DNA of 64,000 nt, taken from the NCBI RefSeq assembly GCF_036417845.1, contig NC_089983.1:16707207-16771206 (forward strand), in the 5' to 3' direction. Shown here piece after piece: positions 52,173-64,000 of this stretch. The position numbers were made by a program, and so were the translations under genes. Every line of letters begins with the position of its first letter. Position 1 is the first letter of the stretch. Under the pieces are notes generated by a model. The model saw only the letters and a list, made by a program, of their open reading frames with translations. It made no database searches and was not told the DNA's origin. Source of the DNA: Apteryx mantelli. Taxonomy: Eukaryota > Chordata > Aves > Apterygiformes > Apterygidae.

Positions 52173-53851
52173 TTTCTCAGTTCTCTGCATGTTGCTGTGC
52201 TGAGTCACTGTGCTGGCAACTCACTAGAATCCTAAATAGTTAGTTTAAAAATAAATAAGAAGACACCGTTCTAGTAATGTGCGTATCTTATACAGCAGGT
52301 AGACGAGGCCGTGGGAGTTTTTCTTTGCTTCCCAAGAATTGTTGAGCAATTTAGCAACAGAAATGAGGAAGCTAGCATCTTATTTGGGATTATCTCTCTA
52401 ACGACCCAAATGGTAGAATTAAATCCAGATGAATCTGAACTTTTAAGACGTTTGACATCTGGATCTGACTCTGAACTTTGAACTTGGATCCACCACTAAT
52501 TAGCCAGCTTGCTCTGCTTTAGCGTATTGCACAGCCTCTGAGGCAAGCGATGAATAGCACATCTCCAAACAGACGGCACACTGTCAGCTTGTAGGTGCTC
52601 TGGAAAAACCTGAATTCATCCAGAGCACAATAAAGAGAAGAAGGTGCAGAGTAACTGCATGGGATCCTCCCCAGAGGTCATATTTGGTTTCAAATGTTGT
52701 TTTCAGTGCAGTGAAAGCTTTATCTTTTTTTGCTGCAGAGTGGTGGAGCAGTAGGAGAGGATTGCCAGGCAGCCACCGTTTCTCTTGACAGCGGATTTGG
52801 AACAAGGGAAGGAGGAAAGGTTATTCGCATAACCTTTGCTGCAGCTACATATTTGCATAATGTGGTGGCTAACAGTGTTACATGAGTGAAGTGAGCAGTA
52901 AATCACATATGCCTAGCAGTATGTGATTTATTTCTTTACAAACAAATCAAAAAGGAGGAGATAGTAAGTTAATAACTGTATGTTCATGTTTAGATTTTTC
53001 TACCGTGGTCATACAGGAGAACAGGAAAGGGCTTTTATGCATTGCTTAACCATACAAAGTAGATCAAACTGTTTTTATGTGTTATTTTCTGTGATGATAG
53101 GCATGTTTTGCATGTTTCAGGCACTGTACAGTGAGAGAGTGGAAGGGAATTTTCCTTGAAAGGGAATTAGTTGGCAGATAATGCACACTGCTGCCTTGGT
53201 TTTCTGGTTGTCATCAGTGTTTGTCTGTGACTTGTAGTCGTGAGCAACAGATACAATCCCATGACAGGACTGTAGTGAAAGTGTCAGCCAATGTAGTTTG
53301 AAACTTTGCTCTATAAACTTTTTAATATGACCTTTAAGAGTGAAATAGCAGTCTGTATTAGGAATTGCAGCTGTAAATTCCATAGCAGTTTTGTCCTGGT
53401 GTTTAAGGCAGTTCAGATATTTCTGATGGAGGTGCTCAGGTATTTATTAATTATTCTGAGGAAGGTGAAATTAAAAAAAAGCCAAGGTCATGTACCATTG
53501 TAAAGCAGTCCCAGGTCTCAATATTAAGGATTAGGATAGTGATAGCTTTTTACCTTCTATTTTTGGACGATTTGAAAAATGTATCATGTGATATATGTAT
53601 GTAGTTTCTCTCTAAGTCCTTTTAAAGATTTGGAGCCCTCTATGCTTTTGTGGTGTAAGACAGGACTACTTTATTTTGTAGTTAATTTTGTAGTTTCCTC
53701 AACTGTGCTGGTAAGTTCTACTATGTCAGCTTGTGAACACCAGTACCAAGAACGGGGCGAATCAAATGGGCTAGTCTGAGTTCATGCTGCCTGTTGCTGC
53801 TACGTGCCTCTAGGTTTTCTGCATCCTGACTTATCAGCCATTTGGATAACA

Positions 53852-53891
53852 GTATGTATGTATATGTGTGCATATATATATGTGTATGTAT
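53852..53891. repeat. Alternating purine-pyrimidine TATG/TA repeat
   Basis: Forty bases strictly alternate purine and pyrimidine, made of GTAT, GTGT and ATAT units. It is a polymorphism-prone microsatellite. Confidence 0.9.
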
Positions 53892-55029
53892 TTATTTAAA
53901 CAGCAACTATATATATATTTAAAAAATAGCAGGACATTACTGTTTACTTAAGGTAGAGGTTATTAGCTTTGTAAAAAGGTGAGGAGAAATTACTTATGCT
54001 GAGGTGTCCATGATAGCATATTTAGTGGGTTCATGCTTTAATAAAGGCAATGGAGGGAAGCATGTGGTGCCTGTTTCTAACGTATGTGTTCTGGGGTTGT
54101 TTCCTCCTTTTGTTAGTGGGTTTTACATTTACTTTTTTTTAAATTACTGAAAAGTTGAAATATGACAAAAGCAAATTATTTAAATATATTTTTCTGTATT
54201 CCAAACAAAAAGCTGTTTTGGCTTTCTAGTAAATTCCCTGAGACACCTGTTACTTTCAGAAGACAAATTACTGAGAACTGGCAATGAAAAACCAATTTAA
54301 GAAATGGTTATTAGACATGGGAATGGCCTCGAACACTATGAATGAAATGCCAGCTGATACTGTGACTGTCAGAAAGCTGAAGCAGATCAATAAGTGTATT
54401 GATAGGAGAACACAGGAAACAGCAGGCACTGATCGAGTGCAATCAGAAGCAAAGCTGAGGAAGCAGGAGGTGGTGGTCTTCCTTTGCTTTCAGCGATGAA
54501 CCACTTGTCTCTGCAACTGTCAGCCATTTGAAAGAGCAGAAACCAACCTGAGTCTTGGATCCATAAGTGTCAGTAGGTGAAAGTGGGACAGCTCCTTTCT
54601 TTTTCTGTGCATTTTATCTGTTGTGTGGGCACACCTCGTCTAGGGCTTTTTGTTTTAGCCCTTTTTCCTAGCAATAAATAAAAATTTCACAGAAGAGTAA
54701 CAACAAGGCTAAATAAACACCACGTAAAACAAAGGCTGAAAATGCAGCAGTGATTGGGAGGTTAAATTAACCGCAGCTGGGCCCTTGGGAAGCGTATCTG
54801 GCACTGTCTTTCCTTCTTGCTGTTCACTGCAAAAAAGAAAATTGAGTATTGGGAAACCCAGGTGGGAGTTATTATCAAAAACAAAATAAAAATCTCCCAA
54901 TCCAGCTTGCTCCATAAAAGCTGCTAATGGATCTCAAGTGCAAAGCCTGGGTCAGCTCTTTGGGTGATGCTGGTGCTGTAGCTCAATGTTTTGTGCTCTC
55001 CTTTTTACACTCTTGCTAATGAAGAACTC

Positions 55030-55034
<5 letters not shown>

Positions 55035-55061
<27 letters not shown>
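55035..55061. repeat. Poly(A) tract, A27
   Basis: Twenty-seven uninterrupted A, the longest single homopolymer in the window. I could not identify a retroposed body upstream, nor a target-site duplication. Confidence 0.94.
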
Positions 55062-57544
55062 GTCATTGGAGAATTTTAGTGATTCTGGTTGAAACTTCCT
55101 CCTGCAGAAAAGCCACTTGGCATAACTTGGGGGAGGGTATGCCCATGTAGGCAGTGGAAAGCAGCTGAATCTTCTTCATGGTTACGCTTGTTCTCCTCTT
55201 TGGCCATCAGCAGAACACACCACCTGGCGAGGGAGCAGTCTCTTTCCCATTACACACCTGAGAGCTCCTGCAAGCCAGATTTCACCTCGTAAGGATACTT
55301 TGTGCCCTTGTGGGGATGCAAAAAGAAACATGTACCTCTTATCTCTTGTACTTTCTTCTTACGTGTTATTTGCTCAGTTCTAGCAAAGAAATATATTTAT
55401 TGAACATAGACTTTTTGTTTGTTTGCAGTTTGTATTTATACAGTTAAAGATTTTTCCAGAATTTATTCATAATTATTTATTATATGAATTTACTGAATCT
55501 ATTTGGGCCTGCGGCTCTTTCATTGAAAGTTGTGACATGAATTGAGGATTAGAAGTGCAAACTCTTGCCGAATGGCTTGCCTTGGACATGGCTCTTGTGC
55601 TGTTGGGTTCCTTTATTTTGGTGAGTGAGGATCCGGAAGTTACATTTCGGGTGTAGCTGCTGCTGCTGGTTGGTGTTTGTGTGCAGCTCAGGAGCGCCTG
55701 GAAGGCCCTGTTGCACACACAGTATGTGACACTTCCTGACCTGAAGTGTTCGAGTTGATCCTTCGCTCTGTATGAATAGTCCCTAACGCTTGCTTGAAAA
55801 AACAGAAAACGTAAATGTTTCTGCCGGCAATAGGTCTATTAAAATAATTATGGAAAGCGAGCACATCAGTAGCTAATGCAGCAGTGAATTCAGGTCAGGT
55901 TTTGTAGAAGATAGTTGCAGAAGTTTTTGAGGAACTTGTAACTCTTAGAATGGGACTTTTCAAATTATTGTCAGTTATTGTTGTCAGTAACTAGTTCTTG
56001 CTTTCTAGCAATTTGAGGGTCTTCAGGCAAGTGTGTTTTTTCACTTGATAAATTTATTAACCTAAAAACTTTATTAATAAAATAGTTTTTTACATTAAAT
56101 CATAATCTCAGTTTTAGAAGCAGAGGATGAAAAAAGGCAATAAGCACCGTACTTGTTTAAAAATTCACCTGAATTTTGCAGATGTTTTTTGAAGTGTTCT
56201 CATGTCATTATGAAGTTGTAGGGCATGGGAACTGGGATGACTCCTGTTAATTAGGGCAGGCAATTTTGCAGTTTGTTAGCTTGTTGTACAGGTAGTGACA
56301 GACTTCATGCTTGCCTTTCTTATGGCACCCATCTTATTACTGACAGGGTTTCCGGTAATAATGTACCAGCACTCTTGTAAACCCCATATAAAGTGGGGTG
56401 GTTGCTTTTATGGTATGAGCAGCTAGAGAAGAAAGGGGGTGGAAGTGGACGGATGGATCAAAAGGAAAGGAGGAGACTAGAAAATGTTCTGTGCAAACCT
56501 ACGGCTCAATAATAGCAAATATGCTGGTAATACCTTATCCTACCTTGCAGGTAGGCAGCAAGAGGCATACTGCAAAAGGTAATCCCAAAGAAACCTTAGT
56601 GCTCAAACCGAATACTTTAGTAAGTTTTGAGGGAGAATTGCCAAATAATTCTGTTTGCTGGTATCTGATTTTAAAATGTCATAAATATAACAATAAAAGG
56701 AGTTCCAACAGTATCAAAATATAGATTCAAAAGAACACCCTGTAGTTAAAGATCTCTTCCAGCCTGTTGTGCTTTTCACATGTGTGTTTCAGTAATGTGT
56801 ATGGCTTTTAAAGGGCAGGTGCAAGTATCACAATGATTCAAAATGATGTTTTATTTTTAGGGGTTTGCAAACAAAAAATATATAAAAATAGCACACAGTC
56901 ATCTTGACTTTATTTTAAGGTCTCTCAGTCATGGCAGTCGTCTTTGCTGACTGTTCCACAAGAAAAACCTCTCTGAAGGGAAAGTTTGTTACAGGAGAGT
57001 TGCATGTGCAGTAGAGTGTACTTAAGGTTAATTTATGAGCTAATAGTGGCTCTCAAATGAGTACTGATTTTACTGAAATTAAACCCTCAGATCATTACCT
57101 CACCAGTCTGATTTCATATGTATCGCAGGCCATTCAGTGCTGCTCAAATTTGACCTAACCTGAATATTCCAGTCCTCACAAAATTAAAGTATAAACCACT
57201 GTCAGAGAAGAACAACAACCTGGGTAGTAGTATTAACACTTGAGATTAGTCTGACGGCTGGGATTTGCTTAGATGGCCTGGATTACACCCAAAGATGTTG
57301 CTTGCTCAGTTTTGTAGAGAAAGATAGAAGACTCCCAAGGGTGCTCCTAATCTGATCCAAAAAGAAATCCTTTCCTAGCGCAAGGTCTGGTGGCCAGCTT
57401 GATTCTGGGCATAATGGCAAGACGGACCATGGAGAAATGTCACAGGTTTTGTGCATCCACTCAGAGCACTGATCACCCCACTGAGGACCCTGTGATGAGC
57501 TGTAGCTAAGGTCTGATTCTTCACACAAGACAGCTCAGACCCCT

Positions 57545-58035
57545 GGAAACCGCGTCATGCACACGGGGGAGGTGAGAGGGGGCACAGGAGCGGATTTCTT
57601 TCGGGGTCCCTACCAGTAACTGCCTGAGGGGTGGAAGCAGGAGACTGCATTATGATAATTATCTCGCTGCAGAGCAGCAGTTGTGCTGAGGGCACCGAGG
57701 GCTGTGAAGGAGGGGAAAAAGGGAGGAGGGGTTGCTGACCCCCATGTTGCAAGACCTGAAAGGGCTGCTGCAGCTGTCTGGCCTTTCCCAAAAGCGTTTC
57801 CACTGTTTCCACCTCAGAAGTGTATGACTGAGAAAAAGCAAACCCAAACAGAAGCCAGTTTCTCTGGTACCCTTCTGCACTGAGTGTCCATACGCAGGAG
57901 CGGACACTGCTGGTGCATAAAAACCAACGTGGGGCCCTGAAGTAAAGGAGCGCTGGCTGTTTGCCCTGCGTGAGGGAACCTGCGAGCTGGCCCGCGAGAG
58001 CCCGCCAAGTGCAGCTGCGCTAGGAACATGGCGCT
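57545..58035. other. GC-richer patch of about 500 bp
   Basis: This is the longest GC-raised block in the window. CpG are scattered rather than clustered, mostly at 57940-58020. Frames on both strands are open by composition and show no known domain. Confidence 0.5.
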
Positions 58036-58392
58036 TTTGTTGGTAATGTTTATCTACCAACAGAGTTTATCTGGGGGCAGCGCAGGCTATGTTGACGAAA
58101 GCACAGCTTTGCTGGTATAATGTCTTCCGCACTAGGAATGCTTTGTTGAATCTGCCAGTATTTCTGGCAAGGGCTTGTGATGAGAGCACGCTCCCAGGTA
58201 AACCTGTGTGCCCTACGTCCTTGAGAAGCTGCAGTCCTCTCCTGCGTGTGGCTCAGGCAAGCTCAGCGGCTCCCGCGCCGTTGCAAACAAGCGCTTATCT
58301 AGCGCCATATAAGGTTGCAGTCAAGAGGGAAAATGATGAAAAACATTCCACAATAAACTTAGCCTGGCAGATTAAATATGGCACAGAAAAGC

Positions 58393-58430
58393 TTAGATAC
58401 AGTTTAGATACAGCTATATCTTAGATACAG
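58393..58430. repeat. Short TTAGATACAG repeat, three copies
   Basis: TTAGATACAG occurs at 58393-58402, 58404-58413 and 58421-58430 with short spacers. It looks like a local slippage duplication. Confidence 0.85.
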
Positions 58431-58949
58431 ACCTCTTGCAGTTAATTAGGAAAAAGGGCCTCTGTTTCTAGATACGCACATCCCAGGATGCAGGTCTTTA
58501 GGATATTGGCACCCACAGTAGGTTTTTTTTTTCTTAACCTTTACTTTGCATGTTCTGTCCAAATTCATTTTGTCTCAGCATGAGACAATTTGAATAGTAA
58601 AACAAGAACAACAGTTTTTACTAAGGACTTGAGTTTTTACATCTAGGACTAGGAAGAAGAGCTTGCCTATAGAAGGTACTTCAAGTAATTAATGTGCGCT
58701 TAATGTATATATTTTTATACATATAAAACAATCGTGTTGTTTCTTGTCAGGCTACAAGGTCATGTGAATGTTGGGATGTGTTTGGGGATATGGTGGGAAA
58801 CTGTGGGAATTGCACAGAGGAGCATATTGGGAAGGAGTTATGGTTATTGTGAAGATGGATTTGCTGAGGATATAAGACCCAAATCTGCCAGAGAGCAGGA
58901 TTCATTACTTCTGTTGCTCGTGGAATGATATATTTCTGGTTTCTTTCTT

Positions 58950-58985
58950 AAAAAAAAAAAAAAAAAAAAAAAATTTTTTTTTTTT
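58950..58985. repeat. A24-T12 homopolymer junction
   Basis: Twenty-four A are followed directly by twelve T. The terminal A12T12 part is self-complementary. Confidence 0.94.
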
Positions 58986-59164
58986 ACACTTGTATTCGTT
59001 CTTGCTTCTGCCCTCCTGCTCGGCCTTCTTTCTTGCATCTCCTCTTTCTAGGTGCAGCTCTGTCATTTTAATGCTTGCACAGAACAACCTCTTGCCAAGC
59101 AAGTTGATGTACATTAATAGCTAGGAGTGAGGAGGTTTAGAGAAGAGCAGAGAATTTCCTTCAT

Positions 59165-59365
59165 CTGCGTGGAGGAGGAGGAGGAGGGAGCTGTAGGCGG
59201 GTATAGGGAAATGGCGAAGCTGTGCCTGTGGCAGGAGGTGGCGAGGGAGCGCTCAGGGGGAAGCCAAGCGGGGGGCCGAGGACACCCCCCCCCCCCCCGC
59301 CAGGGGGAAAGCGAGGACAAGGAGGAGGGAAGAGGACTGGGAACCCTGGAAAGAGAGCTCACTTA
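59165..59365. repeat. GGA repeat, G/A-rich block and C15 run
   Basis: About five GGA repeats start at 59171. A strongly G/A-rich stretch follows, interrupted by C15 at 59285-59299. It is low-complexity, with G-run potential on both strands. Confidence 0.85.
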
Positions 59366-59899
59366 AATAAGAGCGTAAAGCTGTGGAGAAAATAAGAAAG
59401 CTATATATAAAAGAATATGTATGTGGGGTTTCTGTTTTTCTTTTTTTGTTTTCTTTTTTTTTTCTTTTACTGGCTTTCTGGAAAATGGATAATAGATAGT
59501 CCTGGCTGGATAGCTGCAAAGTAATTGGATGTTTCTGCCAGCAAATGTGCATTTTTTCCTACACCCAAAGAATACTCTTTTTTTTACTGTGGCTTTTTTA
59601 TTTTAAGGGTCAAATTTTGATCTTTCCAGGAAGTTTACCAGAGTAAGAATACAAATAAAAATTCAATCAGGGCCACTGGATTTATCCCATTTCACTCCCT
59701 AGCTGGCAAAATTAAAACAAAGAAACAAACAGAGCAGTGGATAGCAGACAGCTGCTTTTAAATGTCATTTACATTGCTAGTGTGTGCTGGAAATTTGGAT
59801 CCCTGTAATCGGCAGTGCTGCCTGTTCCTCCTTCCTCTGCTGGCTGTTGCCCCGAGCCAGAGGGGCGAAGGGCCGGCGCTCTCTTGGGTTGTTCCATTC

Positions 59900-60015
59900 C
59901 AGCTGTGTGAACCCACCTTCGCAGTTTCACAAGTGGAAAATAGGCATTGCATTTTACAGGGAGTGTATAGGAGTGGTAACAAGGTGTGAAACACAGTAAA
60001 GCGTTTAAAACATTT
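59900..60015 (+). repeat. MIR-type SINE remnant
   Basis: Several MIR consensus blocks appear in order. AGCTGTGTGA is at 59901-59910, and CAGTTTC followed by a diverged CTGTAAAATGGG equivalent (GTGGAAAATAGG) is at 59922-59943. TACAGGGAGTGTATAGGAG is at about 59955, near the CATAGGGTTGTTGTGAGG position. ACACAGTAAAGCGTTTAAAACA ends near 60011 and lines up with ACATGTAAAGCGCTTAGAACA. Order and spacing support a tRNA-derived CORE-SINE relic in sense to HECW2. The 5' tRNA-like head is not recognisable. Confidence 0.6.
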
Positions 60016-60297
60016 AAAATAGGTTTCTGAAAGTGATCAAGGGTGGTCCTACAGGCTCCCCTTTTCTTCAGTGTATTACTTGCATCTGTTTTTTTCTCTC
60101 GTATTTCCTATTAATAATGTGATAGTCTGCTGGATTAGTCTAATGTGTTAGACCATCAGAGCAGTCCAACTTCAGTAGCCATTGGTGGCCTAAATCTGAA
60201 TTTCTGACCTCTTGCCTGCCTGGTGGCCCCTGCTGTTGGCTTTCCCTCCGAGAGGAACAGGCTGGCCCTGTCTCCTGCACGTGGCACTGCCCCCCAC

Positions 60298-60315
60298 CAG
60301 CAGCAGCAGCAGCAG
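60298..60315. repeat. (CAG)6 trinucleotide repeat
   Basis: Six perfect CAG units lie in a GC-richer pocket. It is intronic, short and within a normal range for unexpanded triplets. Confidence 0.93.
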
Positions 60316-60606
60316 AGGCAACGGAGAGTAGTTGTGAGAGGTGGTGCAGCTCTTACTTCAGCTGTGAGATGTTTCCTTCAGGAGAGGATGGAAGCATTCC
60401 CCAAGCCATACTTACAGCTGCATACAGCCAGCTGCACCTCAGTGAGCTAAAGGGTAGGTGATATATTAACATTTTTGCAGAATTGTAGGGATTTTGCCTG
60501 AGTAAGATCAAATATCTAATGGGGTTTATAGCTGAGGGTATGTTGCACCATAGGTCAAAACTTATTCAGTGTTGTTCTCTAGCTTAATTTTTTAAAATAA
60601 AAATCC

Positions 60607-60624
60607 TTTTTTTTTTTTTTTTTT
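60607..60624. repeat. Poly(T) tract, T18
   Basis: Eighteen uninterrupted T follow AAAATCC. No element body was recognised. Confidence 0.94.
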
Positions 60625-63600
60625 AACTAACATCATGCCTCCCTTTTAGAATCCGGTCTTTTGTGTTTTTGTTGAATTCTAGAAACATCCAAACATTGTG
60701 CAAGTGTGTTGTGGAGGTTCTGGCTTCCAGGTGAGTCTGGTCAGCTGGCTGTTAACCCGCACTGTACAGCGTACTTGTGGCGTGGTGCTTGAGCATGTGT
60801 AAAAATGGCACACGAGGTGTAGATGAGTATGAAATGCACATCACTCCATGGAGGGGGATTAATAAGATCTTCAGGAAAAAGGTTAATCTTGAGGTCATTT
60901 CCTTCCTATTATTACACTCTTGAATTTTTGCCAAAGAGATGGGTGAAAGGATTTATTTTTGTCTTTGAATTCTTTGAATTTAAATGATGTCTTCAACTAC
61001 TTTGAATACTGAGAAGTAGAAATCCACTTTATTCCTGCCATTGTTATTCTGTGACATGTCTGGAAAAATTGCTTATGTTTTTGCAATGTCTTAAGTCCTG
61101 CATTCCAGTTAACTAATCCTTTGAGCTGCTGCTATGCCTCCAAACATCACATTGAAGGGGAGTGCATGGAGGCGCTCCGATCCCCGAGTTGAAGAGTTAG
61201 TGTACACGCAGAAGAAAACAAAACATAGTTTAATTGGGCAGAGGAGGGGGGAGAGATATTCTGACACAGGCCATAAGATAAAATAAAGGCTGTGTATGAA
61301 AACGAGAGCAAACTTCCTTGCTTACTTCTCTATTAATTTAAACCTTAATAACAAAATATCTTTTAAGTTTAGCATTTTGACGGGGTTTATAGTGAGGCTT
61401 CTCCTTCTGCTCAACTTCTGCAGCTAAAGCAGGAATGAAGCGTTAGAGAAATACAGCTTGTTCCTGAACATCCTATCAACCATAGGTAGAAAAGCAAATA
61501 AATGTTCTTGCTGTGTAAATTAATACAGTGCAATAAACGTCAGCAACATGATATATTTGGTGTATAGGAGGTTGTGGTGGACACAAGAAAATACAAGTGG
61601 AATCTTTCTTCTTTTTGCTCACCCAGAAAAGGCACTAAGTGGTTGTGTGTGCGTCTACCTTTTGGTTGTACAGAAGCACAAACTGCTACTGTACAGTGAG
61701 GAAAATATTTAGCTCCCAGCATTTTTGATCCTGGGTAATAATGTTAGCTCTCTGAATATAGATGTAGACAACATATCTTTCGCTGCTCATATGGAAGGAC
61801 TGCGTTACCAGAGTGTTCATGTTTGCATATATGCTGGAGTTCAGAATGTCACCCTACAGGTTTCTGGCAGTACTTTCTTTTAAACGTCTTTCTTCTCATG
61901 GGCTGAGGCCGGATCTGGCAGCACGCTCCAGTCGGTTCCTGTGGAAGTACCTTCTTTTGGAAGCAAGAGCCCAAACAGCTGTAAGATTCAAGGGAATCTG
62001 TTTTATCTTTCACTGCCTCTCACTTTTCTCAATGGAAGATTTATGTCCTATATTTTCCTTACTGTCCAAGTTTGCAAAGTTTTACAGGTAGTAAAGACAT
62101 CTGTAATGGCTTGCAGTAGGATCTAGGAGCTGTTTAGGCAGCCTTTTAAGACTGTCCAAGAATTTTGTTCCTTAAACTTTTTGGGGAGTTGCTTTGTTGG
62201 CCCTCCAGGGAGGGCAGTTTCCAGCCATATAGTCTGCAGCAGTGTTTTAAATTTCTCTTGTGGTAGCCTTCTTCTGGTATTCCTTCTCCTCCTGTTCTTT
62301 GAACATACAGTTCCTACAGGTGCTCATGGCAACATAAAATAATACAGTAACTTCCAGTTCTTTGTTAGCAAAAGATCCATGTTAATTTCTTTGACTGGAA
62401 GTGTTTTTGGGAAGTCCTCAAGCTGAGTATGAATAAATATTCCCACAAGAGTTATTTTCCTTGCTGCTTTTTGTTGTTGTTGTCTAATTTTTACTGGGAA
62501 AAAAAATTTACTTTGGTAGCTCCAACATAGTGCTCCACAAACATACGATTTGACGAAATGTCATGTGCCACGAAAGACTCGTTCTGCAGACTGTGGACCA
62601 GATTTGAGGCTCTGGGGCAATGCTTGAACCGCACTATGTAAGAAGAGGGGCAGGTGACAAAACTGCCTATAAGTACCCTTTTTGTTCTTCTGATACTCAG
62701 GCCACTTGGGTATGATTTAGGTCCATGCCACAAATTGAGGGAATCTTAAGTCAAGTGCCAGCACCCCCCCGGAAGCATCTGAGCAGTCAGAACATGTGGC
62801 AAAAAGGCACCTTAGGCTCAGAGCTGAGGGGACATGCCACCCCAAAAGAGGAGAAGCAGGAGCAGCAGCTCTCTGCTGCCTGCTTATCCTCCTGTTCAGA
62901 AGAGCCCAGTGGATAATTAGCCCAGCTTAAGGGCAACTTCGTCCCAGCTAAACGACACAAAGCAGTCTGTTCTTCTCCCAGCTACATGGAGGTGCAGGGA
63001 AGTCATGCAGGAGGCTGAAAGACTGAGTCAACAAAAGGCAGCGCTTGCAGGGCGCTACTGCTGTGTTCCTTGCTGGGGCTGCCTTGCTGTCATTTCTGAG
63101 AATTAAAAATCCTCCTGTTTACTCCAGCCTGCTTCACGTTACAGGGCTGGAGCTTGTTCTGTGGAATTCTCCCATGGAAAAGTCAAGGAAGGAAGTGGAG
63201 GGAGGATGGGGCTATTGCATCCTGTACCCTTTGGAGGGGAGTGGCCGCAGTAGCTTAGTTCGAAGGACGTAATACTTTATAAATTTTAACATACGGTGTT
63301 TGAACCTAGATAAACCCTTGATTAAAGGAGCAGAGGCAGGCAATTGTGTGTAGCTGATAGAAACTGCCTAAGAGTTTGAGAATATCCTTCGAAAATCCTT
63401 CCCTTAAAATGACAAGAGGAAGAGACAGCACAGAAGCTTCTCTTGAAGCGGTGATTATGCAACCGTGTTAACGCAGGGCTAGAGCCCGAAAACTGGAGCT
63501 GCACGGCCAGGTTCCAGAGGGCAACTTCTGTAGGAAATACTCTGTGACTGGGAACAGGGGTGCTATTTTCAGGATCTCTCCTGTAAAACAACTAATTTTT

Positions 63601-64000
63601 CTTGTTCTCCAGTTGGTTAATTGGGCTGAAATGGAGGAATGCAGTTTAGGATCCACAGATACCCCTTGGAATAGCCAGGTAAGGCTAGACCGCGCAGCAG
63701 TGTTGATCTGTAATTTCAGCGTCGAATTGCATAGTACTAGTGCTATGTTCTGTGAAAAAGGTTTCGGTTCCATTAAAAGGCCTGTGAGCTGTTCACAGAC
63801 TACTGATACGGGGAGTTATTTGAGTATCACAGAATATAACCCATAGTTATTATTTGGTGCTAGGATGAAGTTGAAAGAAGAGACTACCTGATATGTAGTG
63901 TATTTTAAATGGGCTGCTTTAAAGTGATTTAATCTAATAATTGCTTGCCGTGGGCACTCTGCCTTGCAAGTGGTAATTTACTTACTAGCTTTCTAGCAAA

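Larger units (their letters stand above)
52180..59899. other. HECW2 first coding intron, distal part
   Basis: No exon is supported. It contains the alternating tract at 53852-53891, an A27 run at 55035-55061, a long GC-richer patch at 57545-58035, an A24T12 junction at 58950-58985 and a G/A-rich block at 59165-59365. Confidence 0.65.
60016..64000. other. HECW2 first coding intron, window end
   Basis: No exon is supported up to the window edge, so the intron is at least 27.5 kb if no exon was missed. Visible elements are a CAG run at 60298-60315, a T18 run at 60607-60624 and a short hairpin at 62200-62215. Confidence 0.6.

Noticed and set aside
57659-58060. 133-codon frame on the - strand
   Set aside because: It overlaps several other open frames in a GC-richer patch; nothing recognisable.
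60223-60450. Poly-Gln-containing frame over the CAG run
   Set aside because: The glutamine run is simply (CAG)6 read in one frame; flanking sequence has no protein signature or splice sites.
1-64000. CRISPR arrays, tRNA or rRNA genes, bacterial-type operons, phage or viral insertions
   Set aside because: No regularly spaced repeats, no cloverleaf with A and B boxes, and no recognised viral or prokaryotic coding sequence was seen on reading.

Overview
The window looks like a piece of a vertebrate, most likely bird, nuclear genome. It is AT-rich with a very low density of interspersed repeats. The few recognisable ones are old CR1 LINE 3' ends, one MIR-type SINE and one short hAT-like DNA transposon. 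There are no operons, ribosome binding sites, CRISPR arrays or prokaryotic genes. Among amniotes this repeat profile fits birds best; a crocodilian or turtle cannot be excluded from sequence alone.

Only one protein-coding segment can be supported. It is the first coding exon of HECW2, a HECT-type (NEDD4-like) E3 ubiquitin ligase, on the + strand at 36087-36427, with its ATG at 36136. A polypyrimidine tract and AG acceptor precede it, and a consensus GTAAGT donor follows it in phase 1. It encodes residues 1-97 plus the first base of codon 98. At least one non-coding 5' exon must lie upstream, and the next coding exon was not found in the remaining 27.5 kb. The window is therefore almost all HECW2 5'-UTR intron (or intron plus 5' flank) at 1-36086, and the first coding intron at 36428-64000.

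The non-coding DNA holds four transposon remnants: CR1 at about 5572-5632 (+) and 30671-30760 (-), a hAT-like element at 41560-41717, and MIR at about 59900-60015 (+). It also holds many homopolymer and microsatellite tracts, several with unusual-DNA potential: polypurine/polypyrimidine mirror tracts at 21449-21502 and 28765-28806, and alternating purine-pyrimidine tracts at 23750-23777 and 53852-53891. There are perfect palindromes at 30902-30921, 50720-50737 and 34559-34574. A series of isolated GC- and CpG-rich patches of 130-500 bp stands out from the AT-rich background; those at 18580-18720 and 52004-52172 are the most CpG-dense and could be alternative promoters or enhancers.

I found no evidence of a previously undescribed biological system. 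The findings are local curiosities of intronic DNA, each with a test. All scanning was by eye, so short exons, structured RNAs or diverged repeats may have been missed.
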